Source: Nematopogon swammerdamellus (Eukaryota; Arthropoda; Insecta; Lepidoptera; Adelidae). From it: a stretch of 64,000 bases of DNA. The stretch's first letter is position 1; each line of letters begins with the position of its first letter. Positions 51,767 to 62,760 of this stretch are shown in pieces. The notes below the pieces were generated by a model. The model had not been told where the DNA came from. It made no database searches and saw nothing but the letters and a program-made list of their open reading frames with translations. The stretch spans positions 1,892,545-1,956,544 of the forward strand of contig OX336336.1 in the NCBI GenBank assembly GCA_946902875.1. Reading direction: 5' to 3'. Position numbers and translations under genes: made by a program.

Positions 51767-52109
51767 TAAAAAAACGGCCAAGTGCGAGTCGAACTAGCGC
51801 ACCGAGGGTTCCGTATTGCCATGTCATGGTCAGCGCCACTCACGCCATCTATGATTAGTCAAAATGCTTCATACTCTTTTCGGTAGGTGGCGCGCATACA
51901 CTTTTTAGTTTCTCGTATATCGTCCCCGTGATTTTTTTACTTTTTCTTATTTTCATTATTTGTTGTTATATCGGCCATAATTACACATATTCTGTGAAAA
52001 TTCCAACGGGCTACCTATAACGGTTCAAGAGATACAGCCCTCGGACAGACAGACAGACGGCGTAGGCTTAGTAATAGGATCCCGTACGACGGATACGGAA
52101 CCCTAAAAA
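51767..52109 (-). repeat. Rep-D, full-length copy
   Basis: AACGGCCAAGTGCGAGTCGA to GGATACGGAACCCTAAAAAC, all blocks present. Confidence 0.88.
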
Positions 52110-52707
52110 CAATATATTATGAAGTCTATGGACAAAATTTGTTTTCTCAAAATCAACCTGCCCAGTAATAACTGATACATTTTCTTTCGCCATAACGAAC
52201 ACACAATACATTACAACCACAAAATTCCAACACGCCGATAAACAGTTTGTTCGGTTTGTTACATAACGTCATTCCGGAAAATGAAAACGTGTTCCATGTT
52301 CCGGTGTCCATAAATTGCGGTCTTTAGAAGTTTCGCCATGGCTGCAGCGCACACGCATGGCGAGTTGAATGCGCTGGAGCGTGTTGCTATTTTGGAAATA
52401 GGTCAGTCGCTGCCGAGTCGTCGCCGGGAATAGATGTACGCGCCCGCTCCAAACTTAGCCTGTTAGAACAAGCACAAAAAGAGTATTAGCCGAGGCATCG
52501 TTCCACAGACTGCAACTAATCTCGGCTTACAAACTCGATCGGATCCTTGTGAAAAAGTGGGATAAATCTTCTGGGATATTTATCTACATATACGCGGTCA
52601 TAGTGATCTGTGGACTAGTTCTCTTATAGTTTACAAGCGAAGAAGTCAGAAGGTTACTGAGTAAATTTGGCTTGCCATGGTCAATACGCAAGCAGCTTTT
52701 TCAGCTT
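52110..52707. other. Unassigned sequence
   Basis: No gene recognised; composition is ordinary. Confidence 0.25.
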
Positions 52708-52869
52708 TGTCGGTCGAAACAGCTATGTAAATAGTTTGTGTTTCCCGTCCAGTTCAGTGTAGCCGGCACGACCGAAGGGAAGCACTGACGTGGCACCAAG
52801 TTCAACCGGTGTTATGGGCTGACATCACGGATGTGGTAGGTGATGCAGCCGACCGTGTCAGTACCCATA
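52708..52869 (+). repeat. SINE-5S 3' half
   Basis: GGTCGAAACAGCTATGTAAA to GACCGTGTCAGTACCCATAA. Confidence 0.82.
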
Positions 52870-52871
52870 AA

Positions 52872-52924
52872 AAAAATTGGTTGTCTGTAAAGTCGGTTTA
52901 CGGACGATAGTTTTACGTGATGAC
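52872..52924 (-). repeat. Rep-I end fragment
   Basis: TTGGTTGTCTGTAAAGTCGG then ACGATAGTTTTACGTGATG. Confidence 0.75.
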
Positions 52925-53029
52925 TTTTTTAAGGCATGTTTGAAAACCTCCCGTGATTATTTAAAAAAACAAAATTGTAACATTTTAAACTTTTTAAATT
53001 TAGAAGCCGAAAACGAAAGAACGGTTTTT

Positions 53030-53970
53030 GATTGACTGAATCGTTTTATTACAATCAATTTGTGAAAACGGAAATCTCAAAGGAAAATTTACTTGCGATC
53101 ATTTTCTATAACTTTCGAAGAGGATCGCGACGCGACTTCGATGTTTCGAGGAGCTAAAGCACTGGGCCTTAAAACTGTGGAACGCTGGTATTTAGAATCT
53201 CAACGTGGGCAATCCAGTCCCAGGTGACAAACGTGAAGGTCGTCCAAAAACCGCAATGAACCAAGAGAACATGGACGATGTGAGGCAGCTGATCGTCGAA
53301 GATCGTCATGTGACATACCATGAGATGAAGCATGAGTAGGCATAGGTAGAAAGTTAATCTGTCGCTGGACACCACATTTGCTTAGTGATGACCAAAAACA
53401 GCTCGTGTTGGATGATGTCGTAAAACTCTGCAGCGATTCGGCTGAGGAGAGTCAAAACACGTTTATGACATTATCGGTGGTGACGAATCTTGGATTTATG
53501 CTTATGATCCAGATTCCAAGCAGCAGTCGACTGTCTGTGTCTTCCAAGGCGAGCCAAAGCCGACCAAAGTCATACGCTCACGGAGCACTATAACGAAAAT
53601 GGTTGCATCGTTTCTTGGCAAAGACTGGTCACCATCGTGCTCGAACATCGCAAGACAGTTAACGCTGACTGGTATACCACAGTCTCCTTGAATTGCGCTT
53701 TTAAATGAGCAAAAATGTGGAAATTCTGGACCACCCGCCTGACTTGAGCCTTAACGATTTCTTCAACTTCCCAAAAATCAAGTAAAGTCTTCGTGGTCAA
53801 CGTTTCCGCACACCAGAAGAGGCGGTTGAAACATACGGCTATTTTGGCAATCCCAATTTCGGAGTGGAATAAGTGTTTCCAAAACTGGTTCGAGCGAATG
53901 AAAAAGTGTATCAAATATCGCGGCGAGTTCTTTAAAAAAACTATAAATGATGTTTGCGCTTCCGACTAGC
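53030..53970 (+). pseudogene. mariner transposase relic
   Basis: Frames read in order FRGAKALGLKTVERW, KREGRPKTAMNQENMDDVRQ, LIVEDRHVTYHEM, GDESWIYAYDPDSKQQSTVC, QGEPKPTKVIRSRSTITKMV, PPDLSLNDFFNFPKIK and WNKCFQNWFERMKKCIKYRG. These are the mariner helix-turn-helix linker, the first catalytic Asp (GDESW, ~53481) and the third (LND). The expected HHDNA stretch with the second Asp is deleted between about 53680 and 53705. Multiple stops and frameshifts are present. Termini were not identified. Confidence 0.85.
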
Positions 53971-54694
53971 TAGACCAAGAAAGTTAAGCTTATTACTCAA
54001 AAGTAATGTTTATTACCCATAATCGTACCTAGACAGTTTTCATGAATGAGAACGTTTTCAAAGATGACATACATATATAAATGCATACTTTTTTAAAATT
54101 TGCATTTGATGTTCAAAAATAAAATAATAACTCTCTTAAATTATATGAGTATATTAATTTAAATTATGAGCAATAAACAGGTAATCAACGCAGTAAAGTT
54201 CTTCATAAATAACGTTGTAATAAGAGCCTGATTGAACGCGCGCATTAAAATGAACTTAAAAAGCTCTACCAATGCTTTTGGCGAACCAGTAATTTCAACC
54301 TTGGCGGCTCTCAAGGGAGCGAGTGCAGTTTGTTTGCTCTCTGCATTAAATTACCTCTGAGAAGTTAAGGCGAGAAAAAAAAACAGTATAGTGGACGACA
54401 TTGATACAGACTCGAATATAGCCTTTGACAGAATGACGGAAGTGTTCGTTAGTGAAACATTTTAAGCGCGCGCGGCGATGTGTCTGTTTAGGTTTACACT
54501 TTAGATTGAGATGATAAATAATAATAGATTATTATCTATTTATGCATACAGTGATAAATACAGATTTAATAAGATAGTGGTTTTGCGACTGATTAAATTA
54601 CGACGTAGATTTCATTGAAATTATTTTACGCCATAAAATACAGAAAATGTCAAGTGTACACACAGCTCTTAAAATATACAGAAATATTAGGTGG
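53971..54694. other. Unassigned AT-rich sequence
   Basis: No gene or family match. Confidence 0.25.
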
Positions 54695-54768
54695 TAGCTT
54701 TTGCCCGCGGCTTCGCTCGTGGTAGAGTCGGTTTAATAGCAAATCGGATTTAAACTCAAATTTAAACT
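54695..54768 (+). repeat. Rep-J segment 1 of 3
   Basis: TAGCTTTTGCCCGCGGCTTC to ATTTAAACTCAAATTTAAAC; the element is then interrupted. Confidence 0.75.
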
Positions 54769-54866
54769 TCAATACCAAACAAATATACAAATACAATACG
54801 TGCATATTAATCAGGAACATTTTACAAGGTAACCTTCACATAAAAACGAATTTCATAACTAATAGT

Positions 54867-55052
54867 GAAATACACGCACACTTCACAAGAAGTGCGCGAA
54901 ATCTGCGTATACCTACACCGCGCACAAATTATGGAAAACGAAACCTATTATTTGATGGTGTACAGGTATATAACAGCCTTCCTAACAGTATTAGAAATTT
55001 AGAGACAAACAGACAGTTCAAGACAGCTATCAAAACCTACTTTAGTGTCTAA
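54867..55052 (+). pseudogene. LINE reverse transcriptase, extreme C-terminus
   Basis: A 61-residue open run ends at TAA: HFTRSARNLRIPTPRTNYGK, RNLLFDGVQVYNSLPNSIRN, LETNRQFKTAIKTYF. This N.RTRSA..L..P..RTN.GK..F...V..YN.LP..I motif is common near the C-terminus of jockey/CR1-type LINE proteins. Everything upstream is missing. A 3' UTR to about 55355 ends GGGAAATAAATATTCTTTAA. Confidence 0.7.
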
Positions 55053-55356
55053 TAAATAGCAGACTAGGTCTTTAGTTTTTATTTTATACTTATATCTAGA
55101 TTATTATAAATAAAAATGTTACCTTGTCCGGTGGTCCACTACGTAGGCTAGTATCGACTGAAAGTACTTATAAATTAATACCTATGTCCTCGTTGCGTGT
55201 CGACATACCGAGTCGAGTGTTTCGGTCGGTAATGGTTTACGTGGTGGACCTCCATGTCCAAATTCTTGTACAACGATGTAACCGCAACAAAAGAAAACAA
55301 ATGTAAAATTTTCTCATAAAAGTGAATGTAATGTTCTTTTGGGAAATAAATATTCT

Positions 55357-55545
55357 TTAAACTGAACTCAAATATGATAAACGATTGCTTCTCTTATATT
55401 CTCTTTCTCTCTCTCTCTCTCCATGATATACTTTTATTTGATACTGTTCAGCCCGATAGCGTGATGGTATAAAAGGTCTTTCATTAGTAGGTAACGATAC
55501 GCTAAGGGGTGTATGTGTATCAGATACTGATCACGTTCCCATACC
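55357..55545 (+). repeat. Rep-J segment 2 of 3
   Basis: CTCAAATATGATAAACGATT, a CTCTCTCT tract and ATTTGATACTGTTCAGCCC continue Rep-J after the LINE insertion. Confidence 0.7.
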
Positions 55546-56000
55546 ATTTTTTGACGTGATAACGTCTTATAAATTGATGAGCACCCGCTGCACACACGAA
55601 AAAGTGTCACGTTCCATCTGAGCCTGTGTGTGCAAGCGAGAGCGCGTAGCAAGCGATAGAGAGGCACAATCGGCCCAAGCGTCGGGACGTGATAACGTCT
55701 TATAAATTGATGAACACCGGCTGCACACACGAAAAAGTGTCACGTTCCATCTGAGCCTGTGTGTGCAAGCGAGAGCGCGTAACAAGCGATAGAGAGGCAC
55801 AATCGGCCCAAGCGTCGGCTTGTACACATTTATCTCTCTGGTTCTAAATTACCAGGGCAGCACAAATTGAAAGGAGGTTACTCGTACAATAATATATTAA
55901 GCGCATCTGGCCGGTCGGAAAAGATTTCAAATTTAGAATATTGACGTTATCACGTAAAGCTATCGTCCGTAAACCGACTTTACAGACAACCAATTTTTTT
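55546..56000 (+). repeat. Rep-I copy with tandem duplication
   Basis: The left 133 bp are present twice (55553-55685 and 55686-55818), then the family interior and the TTTACAGACAACCAATTTTT end. It interrupts Rep-J. Confidence 0.82.
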
Positions 56001-56194
56001 TGAGATATAAAGCGTAGCGTAGCGTAGCGTATAGGTCTACTATTGAAAGACCTTATATAGTCTATCGATAGTGAGTGAGCCCCAAGAACGAATCTTTCCA
56101 TTATTGGTGCAAACCGCATCAACATAATATGCTCAGTGGTTCCGGAGTTTACCTCACACATACAGACACGTCGCCTTTTATAAGAAGTAGAGAT
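56001..56194 (+). repeat. Rep-J segment 3 of 3
   Basis: AGGTCTACTATTGAAAGACC, CTCAGTGGTTCCGGAGTTTA and TTTTATAAGAAGTAGAGATA match the far end of 6385-6686. Confidence 0.7.
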
Positions 56195-56199
56195 AAACT

Positions 56200-56684
56200 G
56201 TAACAAAGAAAAAGTTATCTACCTAACGTATTTGTTGATACATTACAAATATGAATTGGCAGGTGTTTTTACCCGCACGCTGTTGATCGGCTTATGTGCT
56301 TTACTCACGTTTATATACTTTCCAGTCAAATGGTTTTGCGAAAAAGCTTTGATTTATTATGTTACTTCAGTAAGTTGGCTTTAAGGTAATATAATACATA
56401 CATGGTGCTTTTGAAGCACTTTGACGCACACACAAAAAAGCTGAGTTGGTTCCTCTTTCTCCTTCAGGTTTCTTTCTGTTATCGTTTCTCTTGTTTTCGT
56501 TTTACATGTGCCTATAGGAGAAATAAATATTTTCATTTCATTTCATTTCACATTACCGTTACAGTGTGTCTATGTAATTATCGCGGCATATAAATGAGCA
56601 AAGAAAAAAAAAAGAAATATAAAAACATTTAATGTAGGCGAGGTCTAAAATAATTCACAAGTTCTGTCACATCGCATGTGGTCG
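56200..56684. other. Unassigned sequence with a (TTTCA)n tail
   Basis: AGAAATAAATATTTTCATTT then CATTTCATTTCAC near 56519-56550 looks like a LINE tail; no body is recognisable. Confidence 0.35.
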
Positions 56685-56985
56685 GCAAACCGAGGGTTCC
56701 GTATCGCCATGTCATGGTCGGCGCTGCTTCATACTGTTTTCGGTAGATGGCGCGCACACACTTTTTAGTTTCTTGTATGGGGACGCTGTGAATTTTTTAC
56801 TTTTTCTTATTTTTATTATTTGATGTTATATCGTCCATAATAAATAACACATATTCTGTGAAAATTTCCACGGGCTACCTATTACGGTTCAAGAGATACA
56901 GACCTCGAACAGACAGAGAGAGAGACAGTGAGACGGCGTAGGCTTAGTAATAGGGTCCCGTACAACGGATACGGAACTCTAAAAA
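56685..56985 (-). repeat. Rep-D copy, tRNA-like end missing
   Basis: AAACCGAGGGTTCCGTATCG to CGGATACGGAACTCTAAAAA. Confidence 0.85.
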
Positions 56986-57089
56986 GTAAGAAAACATGTG
57001 GATTTCCACAATAAACGCATTGTACACTTTCTGTGGCGATTGCGATGCACCTGTTCTGTTAATGCAGGATTATCATTGGTGTGAGAAAC

Positions 57090-57205
57090 AGGCGCTGTTC
57101 CCTGCGATTGCGCAATCGCGTCTCCGCGCCGCCGCCGCGCCGCGCCCGCTGCGTTGCACCGGGGGGGTGCGGGGAGCGACTGCGACCAAGCCGTTTGCTA
57201 TTTTC
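57090..57205. other. GC-rich patch
   Basis: GCGCCGCCGCCGCGCCGCGC-type sequence; no gene recognised. Confidence 0.3.
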
Positions 57206-57280
57206 GCTGCAGCATACTTCACCACTGCACTGGTCGGTCGCGTCGAAGGGAATCAATGATTTGATGATGTAGATTTAATG

Positions 57281-57685
57281 TTTTTTTTATGTAATCCGGT
57301 TTGGGTGGCTGAGTCGGAGGGGCCAAAGCGCATGCTCCGACCAGCCAATATCACCTCCGAGAAGGTAGGTGCCATACCGGAGACTTCCCTGGATTGCTGG
57401 CTATACTGGACTAGAGGAGAACACAACCGAGGCTGCTATGCGGCCATTTTACATCCAGTACGGTAGTACCAACTCAGTCGGCTACAATTTGAGCCTACCA
57501 CCTAGTAAGGGGCAAGGGAAGGGACCTACAGTTTTACACCGGTTCCGAACGGTGAAGCAGCAGGTGTAGGTATGCACTTAAATTTTTTCGTCAGAAAAAA
57601 CTCATTGGTACACGCCGGCCGGATTTGAACCTCGGACGTCTCGCATGAGAAGCCGATGCTCAAACCACTCGGCCAACCGCCGCTT
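57281..57685 (-). repeat. SINE-t, full-length copy
   Basis: From TTTATGTAATCCGGTTTGGG to the tRNA-like head CGGATTTGAACCTCGGACGT..ACTCGGCCAACCGCCGCTTA. Confidence 0.9.
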
Positions 57686-57756
57686 ATTTTAGACCAGGGC
57701 ATTCGAGTAAACAATCTACATAGCAGACTAAAATTTTTTTATTTTGTTTTTATAAT

Positions 57757-57880
57757 AAGCGCGACATGTGGCGCCGAGCCACCCATAAGGTGTCTAACGA
57801 CACCCATTGAGATTCGGTCGCATGCGGGTGTGCCATGCAGGGGCCTGCCAGTGTGCCTATTCACGTCTCTCTTGAAGGAT
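57757..57880 (-). repeat. Rep-L copy
   Basis: GCGCGACATGTGGCGCCGAG, ACCCATAAGGTGTCTAACGA and TATTCACGTCTCTCTTGAAG. Confidence 0.8.
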
Positions 57881-58430
57881 TCATCTTCCCTGTCCCTTAA
57901 GGCCCAGAGTTCCTAAGGTATAGATATTTTGGGTTTTGTGAGTATATTAATAAGTAACGAGTACCATTATGCGAGATGGGTTAGTGTAGTGATCATTAAA
58001 TTCCGGCAGTTTGCACGAAGTTTTCATAAAATATCACGAAACAAGGAAACAACTATGGCAACAAACTCGAAAACCTAAACAAAACCGTCATACATTATTT
58101 ATTACCTTTTCCATGACGCAGTTGTAATGAAAATAGCTTGAGCCAAATTTCGTTTGCGGTGTTTACAGTGAGTGAGTGATTCATAAATTCAGTTCACAAG
58201 GCGACATGACAGTGAGTCATATTTTCTGGGACATCTCGGCGAGGTCTATGTGCAATATTGTCGTAAGAAGCAACTTATCCCAAACTATAGCCCTATAGCC
58301 CAAACGCGTTGCCCAATCAATGCAGCTAATAATTCCTAAATCTACACAATAAAAACAAAAAAATACATAAACACAATTCCTTACACATACCTACACAGAT
58401 ACATGTCAAGTTCCACAAACAAAACACAAC
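57881..58430. other. Unassigned sequence
   Basis: No gene recognised. Confidence 0.25.
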
Positions 58431-58744
58431 AAAAAAACCGGCCAAGTGCGAGTCGAACTCGCGCACCGAGGGTTCCGCATCTCCATGTCATGGTCAGCGC
58501 CACTCACGCCATCTATGTATTAGTTAAAATGCTTCATACTCTTTTCGGTAGATGGCGCGCATACACTTTTTAGTTTCTTGTATGGGTACCCTCGTGAATT
58601 TTTTACTTTTTCTTATTTTTATTATTTGTTGTTATTATTCTGGTGAAAATTTCAACGGGCTACCTATTACGGCAGACAGACAGACAGACAGACAGACGGC
58701 CGCGTAGGCTAGGTAGGTCCGCACAGATACGGAACACTAAAAAA
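58431..58744 (-). repeat. Rep-D copy
   Basis: AACCGGCCAAGTGCGAGTCG to GATACGGAACACTAAAAA, with a (CAGA)n tract. Confidence 0.87.
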
Positions 58745-59021
58745 AGCACAAGGTGCATCTCTCTCTAATTCTTACTGATGAAACGGGATACGCAGTGCGC
58801 ACGTGATCTCATCTCGCAACACAACAGTCAGTTGAGCCAAGAGCAGGCTTATTCAAATGCGAGATCTTTAAAGTCTCTCCGCGTGTTCTGAGAAAGTGCG
58901 ATCTGGAACGTGCTCTGAAACCGGACTTGCGGCAAGTGGCTCTACGTTACGTTTACGCTCGCTAGTCACTCGACTGCACCGCGTCCGCCCTTGCTGGATT
59001 TAGTTTATTATTTACTAACCG

Positions 59022-59340
59022 GGACCGGTACTTAAAAAGAATAGCCTCACTGCATCTCTCCCCGTGTATGTCGTAAAAGGCGACTAAGGGATAAGGACAA
59101 GATGCCGTGCTAAAGGGCGACAGGCTCGCCACCACCCACCTCACGGTACTTCCACCGAGTCATGCAGCAGGTGGGTCTTCGTGCCTTACTTGCTGCTTGA
59201 TCGATTGAATCTTGTTCGAATAATTTGCGAAACGTGGCGGTCGGTGTTATGAAGGAGTTTACCAGAGTTCTTGCAGCACAACATCGATTACTCTGCTTAC
59301 CCCGATTGTCGGGATTCAGCCTGTGTGATATGTATGTATG
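59022..59340 (+). repeat. Rep-A copy
   Basis: ACCGGGACCGGTACTTAAAA to GTGTGATATGTATGTATGTA; the hairpin left arm is damaged (GGTGTTATGAAGG). Confidence 0.85.
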
Positions 59341-59349
59341 TATGTATAT

Positions 59350-59737
59350 TTACTAGCTTTTGCCCGCAGCTTCGCTCGCGTGAAATTCCTATTTAAAAAG
59401 AAGGAAGTAAGTAAGCCCCCTACGATAATTTTCGAGATAATTTTATTTCAGTGCGCGGAACAATTCGGTTTCTATGAGAGCTACATCTTAGCGTAACCGG
59501 AATTGAATTGCATTCAAACCTATCCTGTGTCCCGTATGATCAAATGTGCTTGTACTAAGTTTCATCGAATTCGAATGGTCGGTTTAAGAGTTGTGGAGGA
59601 ACATACATACATACAGAAAATATTTCTAAAAATCGTCAATTTAGTTTTAGTATCATATCTAGAGTCTACAAACGCAGTATCTCATAAAACAAAGTAACTT
59701 ACTCCATGACCATCCCTTACAGATTACAGTATTAGTA
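59350..59737 (+). repeat. Rep-E, near full-length copy
   Basis: CTAGCTTTTGCCCGCAGCTT to CATGACCATCCCTTACAGAT. Confidence 0.87.
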
Positions 59738-59779
59738 TTATTTATTAGTATTGATATAAATTGTGAAATGAAATGAAGT

Positions 59780-59890
59780 GCCGACATGAAATGAAGGGAA
59801 GCACTGACATGGCACCTAGTTCACCCTGTGTTATGGGCTGACATCACGGATGTTGTAGGTGATGTAGCCAACCGTGTCAGGTTCCATAAA
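59780..59890 (+). repeat. SINE-5S 3' fragment
   Basis: GCCGACATGAAATGAAGGGA to CCGTGTCAGGTTCCATAAAA. Confidence 0.85.
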
Positions 59891-60099
59891 AAAAAAAATT
59901 GTGTTTTAAAATCTCCAAAGGAAAAATAAATTTTACGCTCCTCTACGTCGATGAGTGTACTTAAGAAAGACATTGAAGAATCTCTTCCACTGAAGTACTA
60001 CTCCCCTCTTCTTTATCTTTTCATTCTGATGATGTTGTACACTAGTCCCACTGATGAATGTCATACATACATACATACATACCATGGAGAAATACGTCT

Positions 60100-60420
60100 A
60101 AGATACATACATGCATACCACATGCGGTATCCCGACAATCGGGATGAGCAGAGTAATCGATATTGTGCTGCAAGGACTCTTGCAAATTACAGCGCAACAC
60201 CGACCACCACGTTTTGAAAATTATTCGGACAATATATAACTATCAAGCAGCAAGTAAGGCACGAAGGCACACACCTGCTGCATGACTCGGTGGAAGTACC
60301 GAGCCAAGGTGAGAGGTGGCTATCATGTCGCTCTTGAGCATGGAATCGCGTCCTTATAGCTTAGCCCATTTAAGACGTGCACGGGGAGATATGCAGCGGG
60401 GCTATTCCTTTTAAGTACCG
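60100..60420 (-). repeat. Rep-A copy, diverged
   Basis: CATACCACATGCGGTATCCC to GGGGCTATTCCTTTTAAGTA. The hairpin arms are ATATTGTGCTGCAAG and CAGCGCAACACCGA, more diverged than in other copies. Confidence 0.8.
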
Positions 60421-60489
60421 TTAAGTATTATTTTAAAGTACATTAATGTGTGTGTGGAGTAATAAAGACTTAGAGAGTCCTACATTTGT

Positions 60490-60670
60490 TTTATGGAAAC
60501 TGACACGGTTGGCTACATCACCTACAACATCCGCGATGTCAGCCCATAACACCGGGCGAACTAGGTGCCACGTCAGTGCTTCCCTTCATTTCACGTCGGC
60601 TACACTGAACTGGACGGAAAACACGAACTATTTACATAGCCGTTTCGACCGACGTTTCATTCAGTGCTGT
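60490..60670 (-). repeat. SINE-5S 3' half
   Basis: TTATGGAAACTGACACGGTT to CGACGTTTCATTCAGTGCTG. Confidence 0.85.
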
Positions 60671-60905
60671 GCACCGCACCTTTAAGAATAAATATTTTTT
60701 ATCAATCTGTTTGCGGTGATATTTTGTTACACAACACCGAACACAATAGGACTTTGTGACTGACCTTTTCGAGGTTTCCAAACGCCCTAACTTTTCAACT
60801 GGTTACGAGTGGGGAAACCCCTGCCGTTATTTTTATTAAACAAATAAATTTACGCAACTGTTCCTCTTATTATTTTAATTAAACGTTTCATGAAAATTTC
60901 ATACA

Positions 60906-61207
60906 TACCACACGCTGTATCCCGACAATCGGGGTAAGCAGAGTAATCGGAGCTGTGCTGCGGGTACTGTTGTAAATTACAGCACAACACCGATTACCAT
61001 GTTTAGCAAAGTATGCGGAAAAGATAACTATCGAACAGCAAGTAAGGCAAGAAGACCCACCCGCTGCATGACTCGGTGGAAGGACCGTTCCAAGGTGGGA
61101 GGTGGCTGGCCTGTCGCCCTTATGTGCGGCATCTTGTCCTTATGCCTTAGTCGTCTTTTAAGACGTGCACGGGGAGAGATGCAGTGAAGCTTTTCTTTTA
61201 AGTACCG
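60906..61207 (-). repeat. Rep-A copy
   Basis: ACCACACGCTGTATCCCGAC to AAGCTTTTCTTTTAAGTACC. Confidence 0.85.
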
Positions 61208-61293
61208 GGCTTTGTTGTTGTTGTTTTTATGATCCCGGAAGGACCCATTTTTTAGGACCCCTTAATTTTATTAATCTGATCCGATATGGGTGG

Positions 61294-61345
61294 CTGTGTG
61301 TGTGTGTGAGGGTGAGAGGGTGTGTTTGTGTGTGTGTGTGAGTCC
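61294..61345 (+). repeat. (TG)n-rich tract
   Basis: TGTGTGTGTGTG, AGGGTGAGAGGG and a second TG run. Confidence 0.85.
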
Positions 61346-61420
61346 TTACAGCACAGCTCCGATTACTCTTCTCACCCCGATTGTCGGAATACAACGTACA
61401 ATATGTATGTACCCATTCTA
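61340..61420 (+). repeat. Rep-A 3' fragment
   Basis: CAGCACAGCTCCGATTACTC and CACCCCGATTGTCGGAATAC. Confidence 0.7.
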
Positions 61421-61461
61421 TGGGTACATACATACCGCCATACATACCGTCCATTCTTACC

Positions 61462-61561
61462 GCCGCCATTTTCAGTCCCTTTCTTTAAATAACCAGGTTA
61501 TACATTTTACCGTTTAAATGTATAACCTGGTTATTTAAAGAAAGGGATTGAAAATGGCGGC
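61462..61561. repeat. 46-bp-arm inverted repeat
   Basis: GCCGCCATTTTCAGTCCCTT..TATACATTT (61462-61507) pairs with 61516-61561, one mismatch, eight-base loop. Confidence 0.9.
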
Positions 61562-61704
61562 TTTTTACGGCTGTACAGTCGGCATGCATATTTTTTTGCA
61601 TAGGTAGTATGTTTTTTTAGGCAATACTCTGTGAGCGAGAGGCAAAGGAGTAGGATGAGCGCCGCCATTTTCAATCCCTTTATTTAAATAACCAGGTTAT
61701 ATAT
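61516..61704. repeat. Small MITE-like element sharing that arm
   Basis: The right arm above and a third copy at 61661-61702 (CGCCGCCATTTTCAATCCCT..GGTTATAT) are inverse, bounding ~190 bp. Confidence 0.65.
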
Positions 61705-62343
61705 ACAGGATGTTCGGCACATGGACCGACAAATTGTTTTTTGTAGGTAAGTGGGGTCATTTCTAACGTTTTGACCCATGATGCCTTTTGTCAGATGTCA
61801 CGTGGTATCGAGATACGATTTTTTTCTTTATTTTTGAAAATTACCGAAAACCCAGCTTTAAACCCTTGTAACTTTTTTGTGTATGATTGTAGGTATCAGC
61901 ACGAAATACAATTTATTGAATTTTACGATGTATCCTTGTTCTAGAAAAAATATTATTTGATGAAGTTAATACCATGAAAGGGTCTTATGACCTCCCAAAG
62001 CCCCGAGAACGATTAAAAATCTCACAGAATCTTAAGTTCCCGAGACTTTGGGAGGTCATAAGACCTTTTCATGGTATTAACTTCATCAAATAATATTTTT
62101 TCTAGAACAAGGATGTATCGTAAAATTCAATAAATTTTATTTCGTGCTGATACAATCATAAACAAAAAAGTTACAAGGTTTTAAAGCTGGGATTTTGGTA
62201 ATTTTCAAAATAAAGAAAAAAATTGTATCTCGATACCACGTAACATCTGACAAAAGGTATCATGGGTCAAAACGTTGCAAATGACCCCACTTACCCACAA
62301 ACCACAAAAAAAATTTGTAGGCCGATGTGCCGAACAACCTGTA
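61704..62343. repeat. Long inverted repeat, ~297-bp arms
   Basis: Left arm 61704-62000 (TACAGGATGTTCGGCACATG ... GGTCTTATGACCTCCCAAAG) and right arm 62046-62343 pair almost throughout, with scattered substitutions, around a ~45-base loop. No protein is encoded. A foldback/MITE with very long TIRs is inferred. Confidence 0.92.
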
Positions 62344-62352
62344 TACAGATAT

Positions 62353-62540
62353 TCTATCTCACGAAGTCCGTTTGGCTATGAATGTTGTCAGGCGTGCATA
62401 CACATTGTTTTAGTGTGCGTAACCTCGAGAGCGCTCAGTCACGATCGCGACGCGGTCCACGCACTCACACACACGAACACGAGCGCGCATTAGTACACGT
62501 CACTACTACAACCAGAGCCAAACGGACTTCGTGAGATAGA
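62353..62540. mobile_element. MITE with perfect 25-bp terminal inverted repeats
   Basis: TCTATCTCACGAAGTCCGTT + TGGCT (62353-62377) is exactly inverse to 62516-62540. The ~138-bp interior is non-coding with CACACACACGAACACGAGCG. No duplicated flanking bases are certain. Confidence 0.85.
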
Positions 62541-62760
62541 ACATCTGTAAAGTTACATTTTTATTTGTTGAGTTCGCTCAATCGAAGCGGATCGAGCACG
62601 GTTCCCGGGTCAATCGATAACACAGTTCCTCGGCTAGTGAGCCTTGTACATATTTGTTATTTGTGTTAAGTAATAAATTTTTTATCAAATATCTTTTGTT
62701 ATGTAAATAAGGGAAAATTTACACATTGCGATATTGAATAACATTATTGTATTATTATAT
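62541..62760. other. Unassigned sequence
   Basis: No gene recognised. Confidence 0.25.

Noticed and set aside
52872..52924. Left terminal repeat of the mariner
   Set aside because: The sequence is the end of Rep-I, found in three places without mariner coding sequence.
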